Positions 16,787 through 25,933 of a DNA stretch of 64,000 nucleotides are shown here, in pieces; position 1 is the first letter of the stretch, and each line of letters begins with the position of its first letter. The notes under the pieces are model-generated. The model saw nothing but the letters and a program-made list of their open reading frames with translations. It had not been told where the DNA came from and did no database searches. The position numbers were made by a program, and so were the translations under genes. This stretch comes from an uncultured Bacteroidota bacterium (GTDB lineage Bacteria; Bacteroidota; Bacteroidia; Chitinophagales; Chitinophagaceae). Location: contig CALEZD010000121.1 in assembly GCA_937928385.1 (NCBI GenBank), forward strand, positions 1-64,000. The letters run 5' to 3'.

Positions 16787-19450
16787 ATGAAGAAAATTTA
16801 TTTATTGTGGGTTTCGGCCCTGGTGGCTACACAGGTAAGTGCCCAACTGCCACTGATTGAAGATGCAAACGGTAAGCCGGTAAAACTGGCTGATATCGTA
16901 ACTGCGTACGAACAGGAACATGGCGTACACAGGACTCCTGAAGAAGAAGGGGGTAAAATCCGGGAAGGTAAACACTACCAGTTTGACCGCTGGCGCTGGT
17001 ATTGGGAACACCACCTGGATGAAAAGGGGTATATGGTGTCTGCTGCGGCTAACTACTTAGAAGCTATGAAGCTGGACAGGACACGCATGAAAACTACAGT
17101 CGACCAGTCGGACTGGAAGCTGCGCGGGCCGTTTATTTCATATAGTGGTTATGGTGGTATAGGGCGTATTAACTGTATAGAGTTTCACCCAACAGATAGC
17201 AATACCTACTGGGTGGGCGCATCGGGTGGTGGTATATGGAAAACTACCAACGATGGTATGACATGGACCTCCTTGTCCGACAACTTGCCACGAACAGATG
17301 TGTCTGATATTGATGTAAACCCGTTGAATACTAATACTATTTACCTGTGTACGGGCGACCGTGATGGTGGCAGTGCATCTTATAACAACAATAACAGTAT
17401 TGGTGTTCTGAAATCTACCGACGGTGGGCAAACATGGAATACCACCGGTATATCATGGACCACATCGCAGGGGCGTACTACCAATTGGTTGCTCATCAAC
17501 CCGCTTGATACCAACTCGCTGACACTGGCTACCAGCCTGGGTATATACAAATCTTTCAATGGAGGTGCTACATGGAGCCAAAGGCAGTCGGGCAACTTTA
17601 TACAGGTTTTGTACCACCCTACAGATACCAGCATTATGTATGGCTCGAGGAATAGTGATGACAGGGAAATATACCGTTCTTCTAATGGCGGCATGACCTG
17701 GAGTGTGGTGACCAACCTTAATAACGCTCGCCGTATAACCCTGGCTATAACCCCTGCTAATGTAGCCTTGGTAAGGGCTATGGTGTGCAACAGCGGCAAC
17801 GGGTTGATGGGTATTTATGAATCTGTTGATACCGGAAAAACTTTTACACAGGTATATGCACCCACAGGAACCAATTGCAATGCCAGCGCATCAAATGCAA
17901 AAACAGGTGACCTGATAGCAAGTAGCCCGAATGGGAAGGGTTGTGGCGTACAAGGCTGGTATGACCTCGCTTTTGTAATACACCCCCAAAACCCCAACAT
18001 CGTATTTGCCGGTGGTGTGAATACCTGGGGCTCAACCAATGGCGGGCGTAACTGGACCCTGGTGAACCAATGGACATCAGTAGTTTCAGGAGTACAGACT
18101 GTACATGCAGATAAACATTATTATGCATATCACCCGCTTACCGGAGAATTGTTTGAATGTAATGACGGCGGTATATATAAGACAAGAAGCCCGTTCAGTC
18201 CTTTATGGACAGATATATCCAATGGGTTGAGTATAACCCAGTTCTACAGGAATGCTGTTTCCAATGCCGCAACCGGTGTGTTGGGCGGTAGCCAGGATAA
18301 CGGCTCAAAAGGACTGCAGGGAGCTACCTGGTACGACCTGACAGGTGGTGATGGAATGGATTGCCAGGCAGATCCAATTGATTCTAATGTATATTACACT
18401 TCTACCCAAAATGGAGGTTCTATATACCGGACGTTAAACGGGGGCGGCAGTATCTCTAACATTCAGAACAATATACCCGGCGACCCGTCGGGCGGATGGA
18501 TAACGCCTTATATTATTACACCGGACAGTAACCGGCACCTGGTGGCAGGGTTTAAACATATTTACTTTAGCCCGGACAGGGGTAATAGCTGGATGTCCAT
18601 TCAGGGCTCTGCTATCACGGGAGGAAATTGTACACGGGTAGCAATGACAGGAGGCCCAACACCTACTATTTATGCTATTTTCCCCGACACGCAGGTAGTG
18701 TTTTATGCTGATAATTACGTGCGTGGCAATACGGCAACATTTGATACTATAAAAGTACCATACAGCGGCACTATCTCGGATATTAAACCACACGCCACAG
18801 ACAGCGGCAGGTTTTATCTGACCTTCAGCGGCTACGGAAACACGAAAGTAGCTCAGTATAACAACGGCGTATGGTCGCAGCTAAATACAGGATTGCCAAG
18901 CGTGCCTGTACGTTGTATAGATTATGATACAGCTTACCAGGTAATGTATGTGGGTACAGACCTGGGTGTATTCTATATGGACAGCACAACAGCAGGTGTA
19001 TGGGCTTCATTCCGCAAGAACATGCCCTTTATTGAAGTGCTGGACATAGCTATTAATAATACTACAAAGGAAGTATGGGCAGCAACGTACGGACGTGGTA
19101 TGTGGAGCTCTGTATTACAGGGTTCAGTAGTAATACCGCCGGACACAACAGATACTACTGACACTACTAATATTGTGGTAGTAATACCTTATGCGGATGA
19201 TGTATTTAAGATAGCGCCCAATCCTGCTAAGGATAATTTCAAAATTATCGCTGGCCCATCTATGGTAGCAGGCAAAGCTATTACCGTAAACATCATAGAC
19301 TATACGGGTAAAACCGTTTGGCGCAGGCAAAGCACATTTAACGGTGGCCAGGCTGATATATCTACCGAGAACCTGGTACCCGGTGTGTATATAGTAGAAT
19401 TGAGTGATGAGCGTGCTGTGTTGGGACGAAAACGGATAATACTACAATAG
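16787..19450 (+). CDS. T9SS-exported BNR/VPS10-like beta-propeller protein (paralogue A)
   Basis: Predicted secreted protein of 887 residues. The signal peptide ends in QVSAQ. A charged N-terminal domain with WRWYWEHH and EKGYMVS motifs is followed by many BNR/Asp-box type repeats (GIWKTTNDGMTWT, VLKSTDGGQTWN, IYKSFNGGATWS and others), then a Thr/Asp-rich linker and a T9SS sorting domain beginning IAPNPAKDNF. Asp-box propellers occur in sialidases and Vps10 proteins, but no sialidase catalytic arginine/RIP motif is evident, so enzymatic activity should not be assumed. The frame is open 84 bases further upstream; the ATG at 16787 gives a normal signal peptide. It is a clear paralogue of 27644-30253 over the whole length. 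Confidence 0.88.
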   Translation: MKKIYLLWVSALVATQVSAQLPLIEDANGKPVKLADIVTAYEQEHGVHRTPEEEGGKIREGKHYQFDRWRWYWEHHLDEKGYMVSAAANYLEAMKLDRTRMKTTVDQSDWKLRGPFISYSGYGGIGRINCIEFHPTDSNTYWVGASGGGIWKTTNDGMTWTSLSDNLPRTDVSDIDVNPLNTNTIYLCTGDRDGGSASYNNNNSIGVLKSTDGGQTWNTTGISWTTSQGRTTNWLLINPLDTNSLTLATSLGIYKSFNGGATWSQRQSGNFIQVLYHPTDTSIMYGSRNSDDREIYRSSNGGMTWSVVTNLNNARRITLAITPANVALVRAMVCNSGNGLMGIYESVDTGKTFTQVYAPTGTNCNASASNAKTGDLIASSPNGKGCGVQGWYDLAFVIHPQNPNIVFAGGVNTWGSTNGGRNWTLVNQWTSVVSGVQTVHADKHYYAYHPLTGELFECNDGGIYKTRSPFSPLWTDISNGLSITQFYRNAVSNAATGVLGGSQDNGSKGLQGATWYDLTGGDGMDCQADPIDSNVYYTSTQNGGSIYRTLNGGGSISNIQNNIPGDPSGGWITPYIITPDSNRHLVAGFKHIYFSPDRGNSWMSIQGSAITGGNCTRVAMTGGPTPTIYAIFPDTQVVFYADNYVRGNTATFDTIKVPYSGTISDIKPHATDSGRFYLTFSGYGNTKVAQYNNGVWSQLNTGLPSVPVRCIDYDTAYQVMYVGTDLGVFYMDSTTAGVWASFRKNMPFIEVLDIAINNTTKEVWAATYGRGMWSSVLQGSVVIPPDTTDTTDTTNIVVVIPYADDVFKIAPNPAKDNFKIIAGPSMVAGKAITVNIIDYTGKTVWRRQSTFNGGQADISTENLVPGVYIVELSDERAVLGRKRIILQ

Positions 19451-19452
19451 AT

Positions 19453-19487
19453 AATATTAAAAGCGGCTGAAGGCCGCTTTTAATATT
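19453..19487. terminator. Bidirectional terminator overlapping the TetR stop
   Basis: A perfect 15-bp stem (19453-19467 with 19473-19487) has a 5-base loop. The stop codon of the converging TetR gene (19480-19482) lies inside the right arm. Confidence 0.88.
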
Positions 19488-20157
19488 TGCTGTCCAGCAT
19501 GCTGAACGCCATGTGTGACAGGAATGACTTGAGTTCTGTTTTTATTTTTCTTTTGTCAAAATCAGTAAGAGATGGCAGGTAGTGTGCGAAGAAGAGCTGG
19601 TGATGGGCTGTTTCAACCAATGTGCTGGCCAGCGAATGTGCAAACCTGTATTTGGCGTTGTAGGTGTTAAATAACTGCGATATGCGGTGGCACAGATCTT
19701 TATAGGGCTTAAACATACGCGCTTTATTATCTTCTTCCACATGGTGTGTGAAGTATAGTTTGTTACTCTCAGAAGTAACTATATTATATAGCTTGTCTTT
19801 GTTGATATGGGCAGATATAAACTGGTCGTCCAACTCAAATACCAGGAGGCTGATGAGCGCATTTATATTTTGTACCGGGTCTTTCACCGTGCCGGTATAA
19901 AAGCTGAACTGGTATTCCATCCATGTCCAGTACCAGTTAATAATATAAGAGAGTAGCCTGTGTTTGTTTTCAAAATAGCGGTACACGCTGGCTTCGGTAG
20001 TATTGATGTTGGCTGCCAGTTTTTTGAATGTAAAGCTTTCGAAACCAACGTCATGTATCATTTCGATGCTATGCTTAATGATATTGCGTCCCAGTTCAGA
20101 TTGCTCAGGGTCTTTTATATAGAGATTCGGGTTGAGCCTTATTTGTATCTCCATCAT
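19480..20157 (-). CDS. TetR-family transcriptional regulator
   Basis: Predicted repressor of 225 residues. The N-terminal helix-turn-helix is clear (about 28-70: FESFTFKKLAANINTTEASV, then YRYFENKHRLLSY), and the rest is a helical ligand-binding domain without recognisable identity. It is divergent from the ABC/HlyD/TolC exporter genes with a 124-bp shared region. By the usual logic of such pairs it probably represses the exporter and itself. A TATTTTTG box on the minus strand (20169-20176) suggests a nearly leaderless transcript. Confidence 0.88.
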   Translation of the reverse strand: MMEIQIRLNPNLYIKDPEQSELGRNIIKHSIEMIHDVGFESFTFKKLAANINTTEASVYRYFENKHRLLSYIINWYWTWMEYQFSFYTGTVKDPVQNINALISLLVFELDDQFISAHINKDKLYNIVTSESNKLYFTHHVEEDNKARMFKPYKDLCHRISQLFNTYNAKYRFAHSLASTLVETAHHQLFFAHYLPSLTDFDKRKIKTELKSFLSHMAFSMLDSKY

Positions 20158-20223
20158 TGAAATTTAAGCAAAAATACAAAATAATAGCTTCACTTTTATA
20201 AATAAAACCTTTACTGTCATAGA

Positions 20224-20234
20224 CAATAGTATTG
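20224..20234. promoter_or_regulatory. Candidate TetR operator overlapping the exporter promoter
   Basis: CAATA-G-TATTG is a perfect 11-base inverted repeat. It covers the -33 TTG (20232-20234) of the exporter promoter, the expected place for a repressor site. The assignment to this TetR protein is an inference from position. Confidence 0.5.
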
Positions 20235-20264
20235 CTATCATTAATGAAAGTTACCTTAGATTTG
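20232..20264 (+). promoter_or_regulatory. Promoter of the exporter operon
   Basis: TTG at 20232-20234, 22 bases, then TAGATTTG at 20257-20264, matching the Bacteroidota consensus with a slightly long spacer. The transcript would begin about 10 bases before the ATG at 20282. Confidence 0.62.
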
Positions 20265-20281
20265 CATAAAACGTAGCGGTT

Positions 20282-21910
20282 ATGAGGCAAAGGGGCCATA
20301 TTTACAGGATACTGGAAATACTGAAGCACGAAAAGCGAGAGATATATGCTATCTATTTTTACGCTATTCTTGCTGGACTGGTGCAGTTATCGTTGCCCCT
20401 GGGTATACAGGCCATCATCAGTTTTGTGTTTGGCGGCGCTATCTCTACATCTGTAGTTTTGCTGATAGGGCTGGTAGTATTCGGTGCATTTATATACGGG
20501 TACTTCCAGGTAAGCCAGATGAAAATAATAGAGAAGATAGAGCAGCAGCTTTATGTGCGTTATGCCTTTCAGTACGCATATATACTACCACGGCTCGACA
20601 TCAGGGCAACGGAAAACTATTACAGGCCTGAGTTGATGAACCGCTATTTTGACATCATGATACTGCAAAAAGGTATATCTAAACTACTGCTGGATGTTCC
20701 TACTGCTACCATACAGATTCTTGCCGGCTTACTGCTGCTTACTTTGTACCATCCATTGTTTATCTTTTTCGGTATACTGGTAGTTTTGGTAATTGTACTA
20801 ATATTGTACTTCAGCGGTAACAGGGGGGTAGAAACCAGCCTGCAGGAAAGTAAACATAAATATAAAATGGCCGCCCATCTGCAACAGGTAGCCCTCAATG
20901 CAGTGGACTATAAGTTTTTCAGGGAGGATTTTAACCTGGGTAAGACTGATAAAAACATTACCGCATACCTGAAAAGCAGGACCAACCACTTTAAAGTACT
21001 CCTGTTGCAATACTGGTCGTTGGTGTACCTGAAGGTATTTATAATAGCCGCTATGCTGATAGCGGGGGCAGTGCTGTTGTTTGGCCAGCAACTGAATATT
21101 GGCCAGTTTATAGCGGCTGAAATCATCATCATACTCGTTATTAATTCGGTGGAAAAACTCATCATCAACCTGGAGCAGGTGTATGATGTGATAACCGCAG
21201 TTGAAAAGATAGGGGAGGTAACAGGTCTCCCGGTGGAATCAGAAGAAAATACCCTTTTTGAACCGGGAGATATGCAAGGCGTGCATATAGAGGCAAATAA
21301 ACTCAGTTTTTCTTATGAAGACAAGAATGACAGTGTGCTGAAGGATATCTCTTTTGAACTGCTGCCGGGAGAGCGGCTGGCCATTAGCGGCAGCAGCGGT
21401 TCGGGAAAATCAACCCTATTGAAACTTGTTGCCGGTATTTTCAAAGCAGATAGGGGGACTGTGCTCGTGAACGGCTTGCCGGTGCATAAATACAGCCTGT
21501 TGTCGTTACGCAACAATACCGGGTTGATGCTGCAATCGTCGGGATTGTTTGACGGCACGCTGATGGAGAATATACTCTGTGGCAGGGATATACCGTATTC
21601 TGCCATCAGCAGGCTGGCTGAAATAACAGGACTGAAAAACTTTGTGGAAAAACATAAAGACGGGTATGATATGCGCATTTACCCCGGCAAGTATGACCTG
21701 CAGGACGAAACCGTAAATCGAATATTACTGGTGCGTGCGCTTGCAGGCAAATCGAAGTTGTTGTTAATAGACTATCCGTCTACATGCGATAGCGAGGTGA
21801 CAAAGCAAGTGTTAGAATACATAGATAGAGAGATGAAAGGCATGACAGTGATAATAGTATCGGAGCAAGCGACTGTACAAAACTGGTGTGATAAACAGTT
21901 GGTATTGTAA
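20282..21910 (+). CDS. ABC exporter subunit, fused membrane and ATPase domains, degenerate ATPase motifs
   Basis: Inner-membrane ABC half-transporter of 542 residues, type I secretion or multidrug-like. An exporter-type membrane domain (about 1-300) is followed by a nucleotide-binding domain (about 330-542). There is no C39 peptidase domain. Walker A is intact (GSSGSGKST, 370-378) and a Q-loop is present (MLQSSGLFDGTL). The signature segment that should read LSGGQ reads KYDLQDET (470-477), the residue after the Walker B Asp497 is Tyr498 instead of catalytic Glu, and the H-loop position reads SEQ with Glu528 instead of His. The frame is intact throughout, so this is not an obvious pseudogene. 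It starts a three-gene run with HlyD and TolC homologues. Confidence 0.87.
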   Translation: MRQRGHIYRILEILKHEKREIYAIYFYAILAGLVQLSLPLGIQAIISFVFGGAISTSVVLLIGLVVFGAFIYGYFQVSQMKIIEKIEQQLYVRYAFQYAYILPRLDIRATENYYRPELMNRYFDIMILQKGISKLLLDVPTATIQILAGLLLLTLYHPLFIFFGILVVLVIVLILYFSGNRGVETSLQESKHKYKMAAHLQQVALNAVDYKFFREDFNLGKTDKNITAYLKSRTNHFKVLLLQYWSLVYLKVFIIAAMLIAGAVLLFGQQLNIGQFIAAEIIIILVINSVEKLIINLEQVYDVITAVEKIGEVTGLPVESEENTLFEPGDMQGVHIEANKLSFSYEDKNDSVLKDISFELLPGERLAISGSSGSGKSTLLKLVAGIFKADRGTVLVNGLPVHKYSLLSLRNNTGLMLQSSGLFDGTLMENILCGRDIPYSAISRLAEITGLKNFVEKHKDGYDMRIYPGKYDLQDETVNRILLVRALAGKSKLLLIDYPSTCDSEVTKQVLEYIDREMKGMTVIIVSEQATVQNWCDKQLVL

Positions 21911-21945
21911 TCTTTTTAAAAAAATTATCAAACTGATAATAAAAG

Positions 21946-23265
21946 ATGAAAGAAATAAAATCGATAGTGACCGGTGCTGTGAAAGGCTTGCCCATGCAGG
22001 CTTTTAGTAGTGTGTATATGGTGGATAAATACAGCAATATACGCAGGTGGTTTATTAGCATCATCGTGTTCCTGATTGTGCTGTTGTTTTTGCCCTGGAC
22101 ACAGAATATACGCGCCAGGGGATATGTAACCACGTTGAAACAGGAAGAACGCCCACAGGAACTGAATGCCATCATTCCGGGACGGATAGTGAAATGGTAT
22201 GTGCGTGAAGGTGATTGGGTGAGTAAGGGTGATACCATAGTGCAACTGGCCGAGGTGAAAGATGAATACCTGGACCCGGCCCTGATAGAACGTACGGGAC
22301 AGCAACTGGATGCCAAAAAGTCAGCCGTTGATTTTTATAACAATAAGGTAGCTGCCGCTGATATGCAGATAGGGGCCTTGCAACAAGCATTGGAGCTGAA
22401 ACTGCAACAACTGAAGATGATAGTAGTGCGCGACAGCATAGAGTCGCGTGCTGCGAAAAATGCTTATGAAATTGCCGGAGAACAATACCGCAGGCAACTC
22501 ATTATGTACGATAGCGGGCTGGTATCTAAAGTGCAACTGGAGCAGCGCAACCAGCAATACCAGAATGCACTGGCGTTTAAAATGAGTGCAGAGATAAAAT
22601 ATGCCAACTCAAAAGTAGAACTGAAACAAACGGAGCGGGAATATGCAGAGAAGGTATACAAGGCACAAAGTGAGAAAGCAGCCGCACAAAGTGAAATAGC
22701 TGCGGGATTGGGTGAAATAGCCAAGCTGGAAAATCAATATACCAATTACGTCATCAGGTCAGGGCAGTATTACCTGCGCGCCTCGCAGAACGGGCAAGTA
22801 GTGAAGGCAAGTAAAGCGGGTATCAATGAAATAATAAAAGAAGGAGAGAAACTGGTAGAGATAGTGCCGGACAGCAGCCAGCCTGCCGTAGAGCTGTATG
22901 TGCGCCCGGTAGATATGCCACTGCTGACGGTAGGGCGCAAAGTGCGCTTCATTTTCGACGGGTTTCCTGCAATTGTCTTCAGCGGGTGGCCGCAGGCATC
23001 GTACGGCACGTTTGGCGGTGAGGTAGCTGCTATAGAAAGCAGCGTGAGTGCAAACGGGAAGTTCAGGGTGCTGGTGAAAGAAACTGAGGACGAAAGGAAA
23101 TGGCCGCCGGGATTACGTTATGGTTCCGGTGCTTCATCCATCATACTGTTGAAAGACGTGCCGGTATGGTACGAGATATGGCGGAATATCAATGGTTTCC
23201 CTCCTGATTATTATACTGAGCAACAACAGGGAGAAGGTAAGAAAGAAAAGAAGGGGGATAGATAG
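21946..23265 (+). CDS. HlyD-family periplasmic adaptor (membrane fusion protein)
   Basis: Adaptor of 439 residues that links the inner-membrane ABC protein to the outer-membrane channel. A cytoplasmic start is followed by one membrane helix (about 25-47), a first half-lipoyl segment (IPGRIVKWYVREGDWVSKGD), a long coiled-coil hairpin (about 110-255), the second lipoyl half (LRASQNGQVVKASKAGINEI) and a beta-barrel domain. The order is that of type I secretion HlyD proteins. It begins 35 bases after the ABC gene and ends one base before the ATG of the TolC gene. Confidence 0.92.
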   Translation: MKEIKSIVTGAVKGLPMQAFSSVYMVDKYSNIRRWFISIIVFLIVLLFLPWTQNIRARGYVTTLKQEERPQELNAIIPGRIVKWYVREGDWVSKGDTIVQLAEVKDEYLDPALIERTGQQLDAKKSAVDFYNNKVAAADMQIGALQQALELKLQQLKMIVVRDSIESRAAKNAYEIAGEQYRRQLIMYDSGLVSKVQLEQRNQQYQNALAFKMSAEIKYANSKVELKQTEREYAEKVYKAQSEKAAAQSEIAAGLGEIAKLENQYTNYVIRSGQYYLRASQNGQVVKASKAGINEIIKEGEKLVEIVPDSSQPAVELYVRPVDMPLLTVGRKVRFIFDGFPAIVFSGWPQASYGTFGGEVAAIESSVSANGKFRVLVKETEDERKWPPGLRYGSGASSIILLKDVPVWYEIWRNINGFPPDYYTEQQQGEGKKEKKGDR

Positions 23266-23266
23266 T

Positions 23267-24670
23267 ATGAAACAACTGTGGCTGATACTCATATTCCTGT
23301 TTCCCTGCGGTGTTAGTGGTATGCCGCAGGACAGCCTGCTGTTGCTCTCTAAAGACGAACTACTTAGCATCGTCAGGGAATACCATCCTGTAGTGAAGCA
23401 GGCAGACCTGTCAGTAGAACGCTCGGAAGCGGCGGTTACGGCAGCCAGGGGAGGCTTTGACCCAAAGCTTGCCGCCGGCATGGAGCGAAAGACATTAGAC
23501 AGGGAGTTTTATTACAGCTACTTTCACCCCAACATCAGCATACCTACCTGGTATGGACTGGAACTGAAAGCCGGGGCGGAAGAGATAGCCGGTAACAGGG
23601 TGTCGCGCGAAAGGACATTGGGTACTACGAGTTATGCGGGCGTACGGTGGTCGGTAACACAGGGGCTGTTATTTGACGAACGAAGGGCTACGCTGCGGCA
23701 GGCACAAACACTGGTGCAACTGAGTGAAGCTGAGAGACAACAGCAGGTGAATACTATATTGTATGAAGCATTGTCGGCCTATTGGTTGTGGGTGAAGCAG
23801 TATAATTACTACAACATATACACGAATGCGGTAGCGCTGAACAAGCAACGACTGATGATGGTAAAAGCGGAATTTGAACAGGGTAACCGTCCCGCCATTG
23901 ATACTGTGGAAGCTTTGACACAGTTGCAGGTATACCAGTTGTTGCAGAGCGAAGCACAAATGGAATTCAGGAATGCGGGTTATGATTTGTCTAACTACCT
24001 GTGGCTGGAAGGCAACCAGCCGGCAATGTTGGGAGATAATATTATACCGGATACTACGAATATATCATTGTACACCGAAATGCAGGAATTGCCGTCGCTG
24101 GAAGAACTGGTGGTGCAGGCATTGAATAACCATCCAAAATTGCGGATGGCAGCTTTTAAAATTGACTATTACGATATTGAGCGCAGGCTGAAAGCGCAGT
24201 ACCTGGTACCCAAACTGGATATAAACGCCAACCTGCTGAATAAACGTTATGAACTGCCTGCTGAACTGACCGTACCCTTTATGGAGAACAATTACAAGCT
24301 GGGCATTGACTTCAGTATGCCATTGTTATTTCGCAAGGCGAAGGGAGAATATAAGCAGGCAAGGATACAACAACAGGAAGCGAATATTGAAAGGGACTAT
24401 ACCGCCCTGCAAGTAGAGAACAAAATAAAAAGCTACTACAACGAAGTGCTGACACTGAAAAAGCAGATAGAGTTGTACGAAAATGCCAATGAGAACTACA
24501 GCCGTATGCTGACGGGTGAACTGGCGAGGTACCGTATTGGCGAAAGTAACTTGTTCCTCGTCAACTCGCGGGAAAACAAGCTGCTGGAGGCCAGCAGGAA
24601 ATTATTTGAATTGAAAACCAAATGGCACAAAAGCTACGCAGGTATGCTGTGGGCCGCCGGTATCATGTAA
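23267..24670 (+). CDS. TolC-family outer-membrane channel protein
   Basis: Outer-membrane efflux channel of 467 residues. A signal peptide (about 1-18, ending CGVSG) is followed by two tandem coiled-coil/beta repeats typical of TolC. The frame is open from 23192, overlapping the end of the HlyD gene by 74 bases; the ATG at 23267 gives the signal peptide and starts one base after the HlyD stop, as expected for coupling. Together with the two genes before it, it completes a tripartite exporter. The cargo is unknown; no bacteriocin-like or RTX gene is adjacent. Confidence 0.9.
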   Translation: MKQLWLILIFLFPCGVSGMPQDSLLLLSKDELLSIVREYHPVVKQADLSVERSEAAVTAARGGFDPKLAAGMERKTLDREFYYSYFHPNISIPTWYGLELKAGAEEIAGNRVSRERTLGTTSYAGVRWSVTQGLLFDERRATLRQAQTLVQLSEAERQQQVNTILYEALSAYWLWVKQYNYYNIYTNAVALNKQRLMMVKAEFEQGNRPAIDTVEALTQLQVYQLLQSEAQMEFRNAGYDLSNYLWLEGNQPAMLGDNIIPDTTNISLYTEMQELPSLEELVVQALNNHPKLRMAAFKIDYYDIERRLKAQYLVPKLDINANLLNKRYELPAELTVPFMENNYKLGIDFSMPLLFRKAKGEYKQARIQQQEANIERDYTALQVENKIKSYYNEVLTLKKQIELYENANENYSRMLTGELARYRIGESNLFLVNSRENKLLEASRKLFELKTKWHKSYAGMLWAAGIM

Positions 24671-24675
24671 AGAAA

Positions 24676-25848
24676 TTACAGCACCTGCACGATTAAAAAC
24701 TTCAGGTATTGCGTAGTGGGTATATGCCAGAGTATGGGGTGGTCCGATGCCTGTGTTTGCCAGGTAACCTGCCTCAGTTTGCGTTTGGCGTCTTTGGCTG
24801 CCATCTCTATCGTTTTCAGAAACATGTCAGGCGGCACCAGGTTGGTGCATGATGCTGTTACCAGGAAACCGCCCGGCTTTACCATCTTCATACCGCGCAG
24901 GTTTATTTCTTTATAACCGGTTACTGCTTTCTGGATATTAGCCCTGCTCTTGGTAAATGCCGGAGGGTCCAGCATCACTACATCGTATTTTTTGCCCTCT
25001 TTAGACCAGGTTTTTAGCACATCAAAAGCATTTACTGCTTCAAACTTGCAGATGTCTTCGTAGCCGTTGAGTTGTGCATTAGCCGTGGCAGTAGCTACCG
25101 CTTTTTCTGATATGTCTAAACCTAATACAGATTTGGCGCCATAATGCGCGGCATGTAGTGCAAATGTGCCTGTGTAGCAAAACCCTTCCAGCACGTCAGC
25201 GCCTTTTACTATATGCTCAATAGTGCGGCGGTTGTCCTGCTGGTCGAGGAAGTAACCGGTTTTTTGCCCGTTGACTATGTCCACATGAAATTTCAACCCG
25301 TTTTCGTTGATGATGATGTTGGTGTCAAATGGTTCGGACAAGAAACCCTTTTGCTGTAGCAGTCCCTCTACTTCGCGCACAGGTACATCGTTGCGCTCGT
25401 ATATGCCTTTGGGTTTGAATATTTTTTGCAGCGCATCTACTATAGCCCCTTTCCAGATGTCAATACCCAGCGCCAGGGTCTGTATTACGAAGTAGTCGTT
25501 GAACTTATCAATAATCAGTGCGGGCAGTTCATCCGCTTCACCAAAAATGAGCCTGCAGTTTTCTACATAGCCTATCTGTTGCCGGTATTCCCAAGCTGCT
25601 TTTATCTTATTATAAAAGAATTGATTGTCTATCTGCTCATCTTTATCCCTGCTCAGTATCCTTATCCTTATCTGCGACGATGGGTTGACATAGCCCTTGC
25701 CTATAAAAGAGCCATTATATGAATATACTTCTACTATATCTCCCGGTAGGCAATCGCCTTCCGTGTCGCCCAGCTCGTTGGAGAATACCCATGGGTGCCC
25801 GTTTACCACACGGTCGCCTATCTTTTTGCGTAAGAAAAACTTAGCCAT
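24676..25848 (-). CDS. Class I rRNA large-subunit methyltransferase, RlmI-like
   Basis: SAM-dependent RNA methyltransferase of 390 residues, resembling RlmI (m5C1962 of 23S rRNA). An N-terminal PUA domain (about 1-75, FLRKKIGDRVVNGHPWVFSNE) is followed by a central beta domain and a Rossmann methyltransferase domain with the glycine motif (VLEGFCYTGTFALHAAHYGA) and the motif IV-like DPPAF. The SCT segment near the C-terminus (TASCTNL) holds a cysteine at the usual catalytic position for m5C formation. The start at 25848 follows the conserved PUA beginning; the frame is open 21 bases upstream. It faces the TolC gene with 5 bases between stops. Confidence 0.9.
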   Translation of the reverse strand: MAKFFLRKKIGDRVVNGHPWVFSNELGDTEGDCLPGDIVEVYSYNGSFIGKGYVNPSSQIRIRILSRDKDEQIDNQFFYNKIKAAWEYRQQIGYVENCRLIFGEADELPALIIDKFNDYFVIQTLALGIDIWKGAIVDALQKIFKPKGIYERNDVPVREVEGLLQQKGFLSEPFDTNIIINENGLKFHVDIVNGQKTGYFLDQQDNRRTIEHIVKGADVLEGFCYTGTFALHAAHYGAKSVLGLDISEKAVATATANAQLNGYEDICKFEAVNAFDVLKTWSKEGKKYDVVMLDPPAFTKSRANIQKAVTGYKEINLRGMKMVKPGGFLVTASCTNLVPPDMFLKTIEMAAKDAKRKLRQVTWQTQASDHPILWHIPTTQYLKFLIVQVL

Positions 25849-25913
25849 GCCGCAAAAGTATGTAAACACCCCGTCTATTTCATATTCGTTTCATAAACTG
25901 CGATATAGTTATT

Positions 25914-25921
25914 TATTTTTG
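25914..25921 (+). promoter_or_regulatory. -7 box for recN
   Basis: TATTTTTG matches TAnnTTTG and lies 13 bases before the ATG at 25934. It supports that start over the longer open frame reaching back to 25697. No clear -33 TTG is seen. Confidence 0.5.
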
Positions 25922-25933
25922 TGTCCAGCCAAT

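Noticed and set aside
16787..19450. Sialidase annotation from the Asp-box repeats
   Set aside because: Asp boxes alone do not make a sialidase; the catalytic RIP-type arginine motif was not found in either paralogue.
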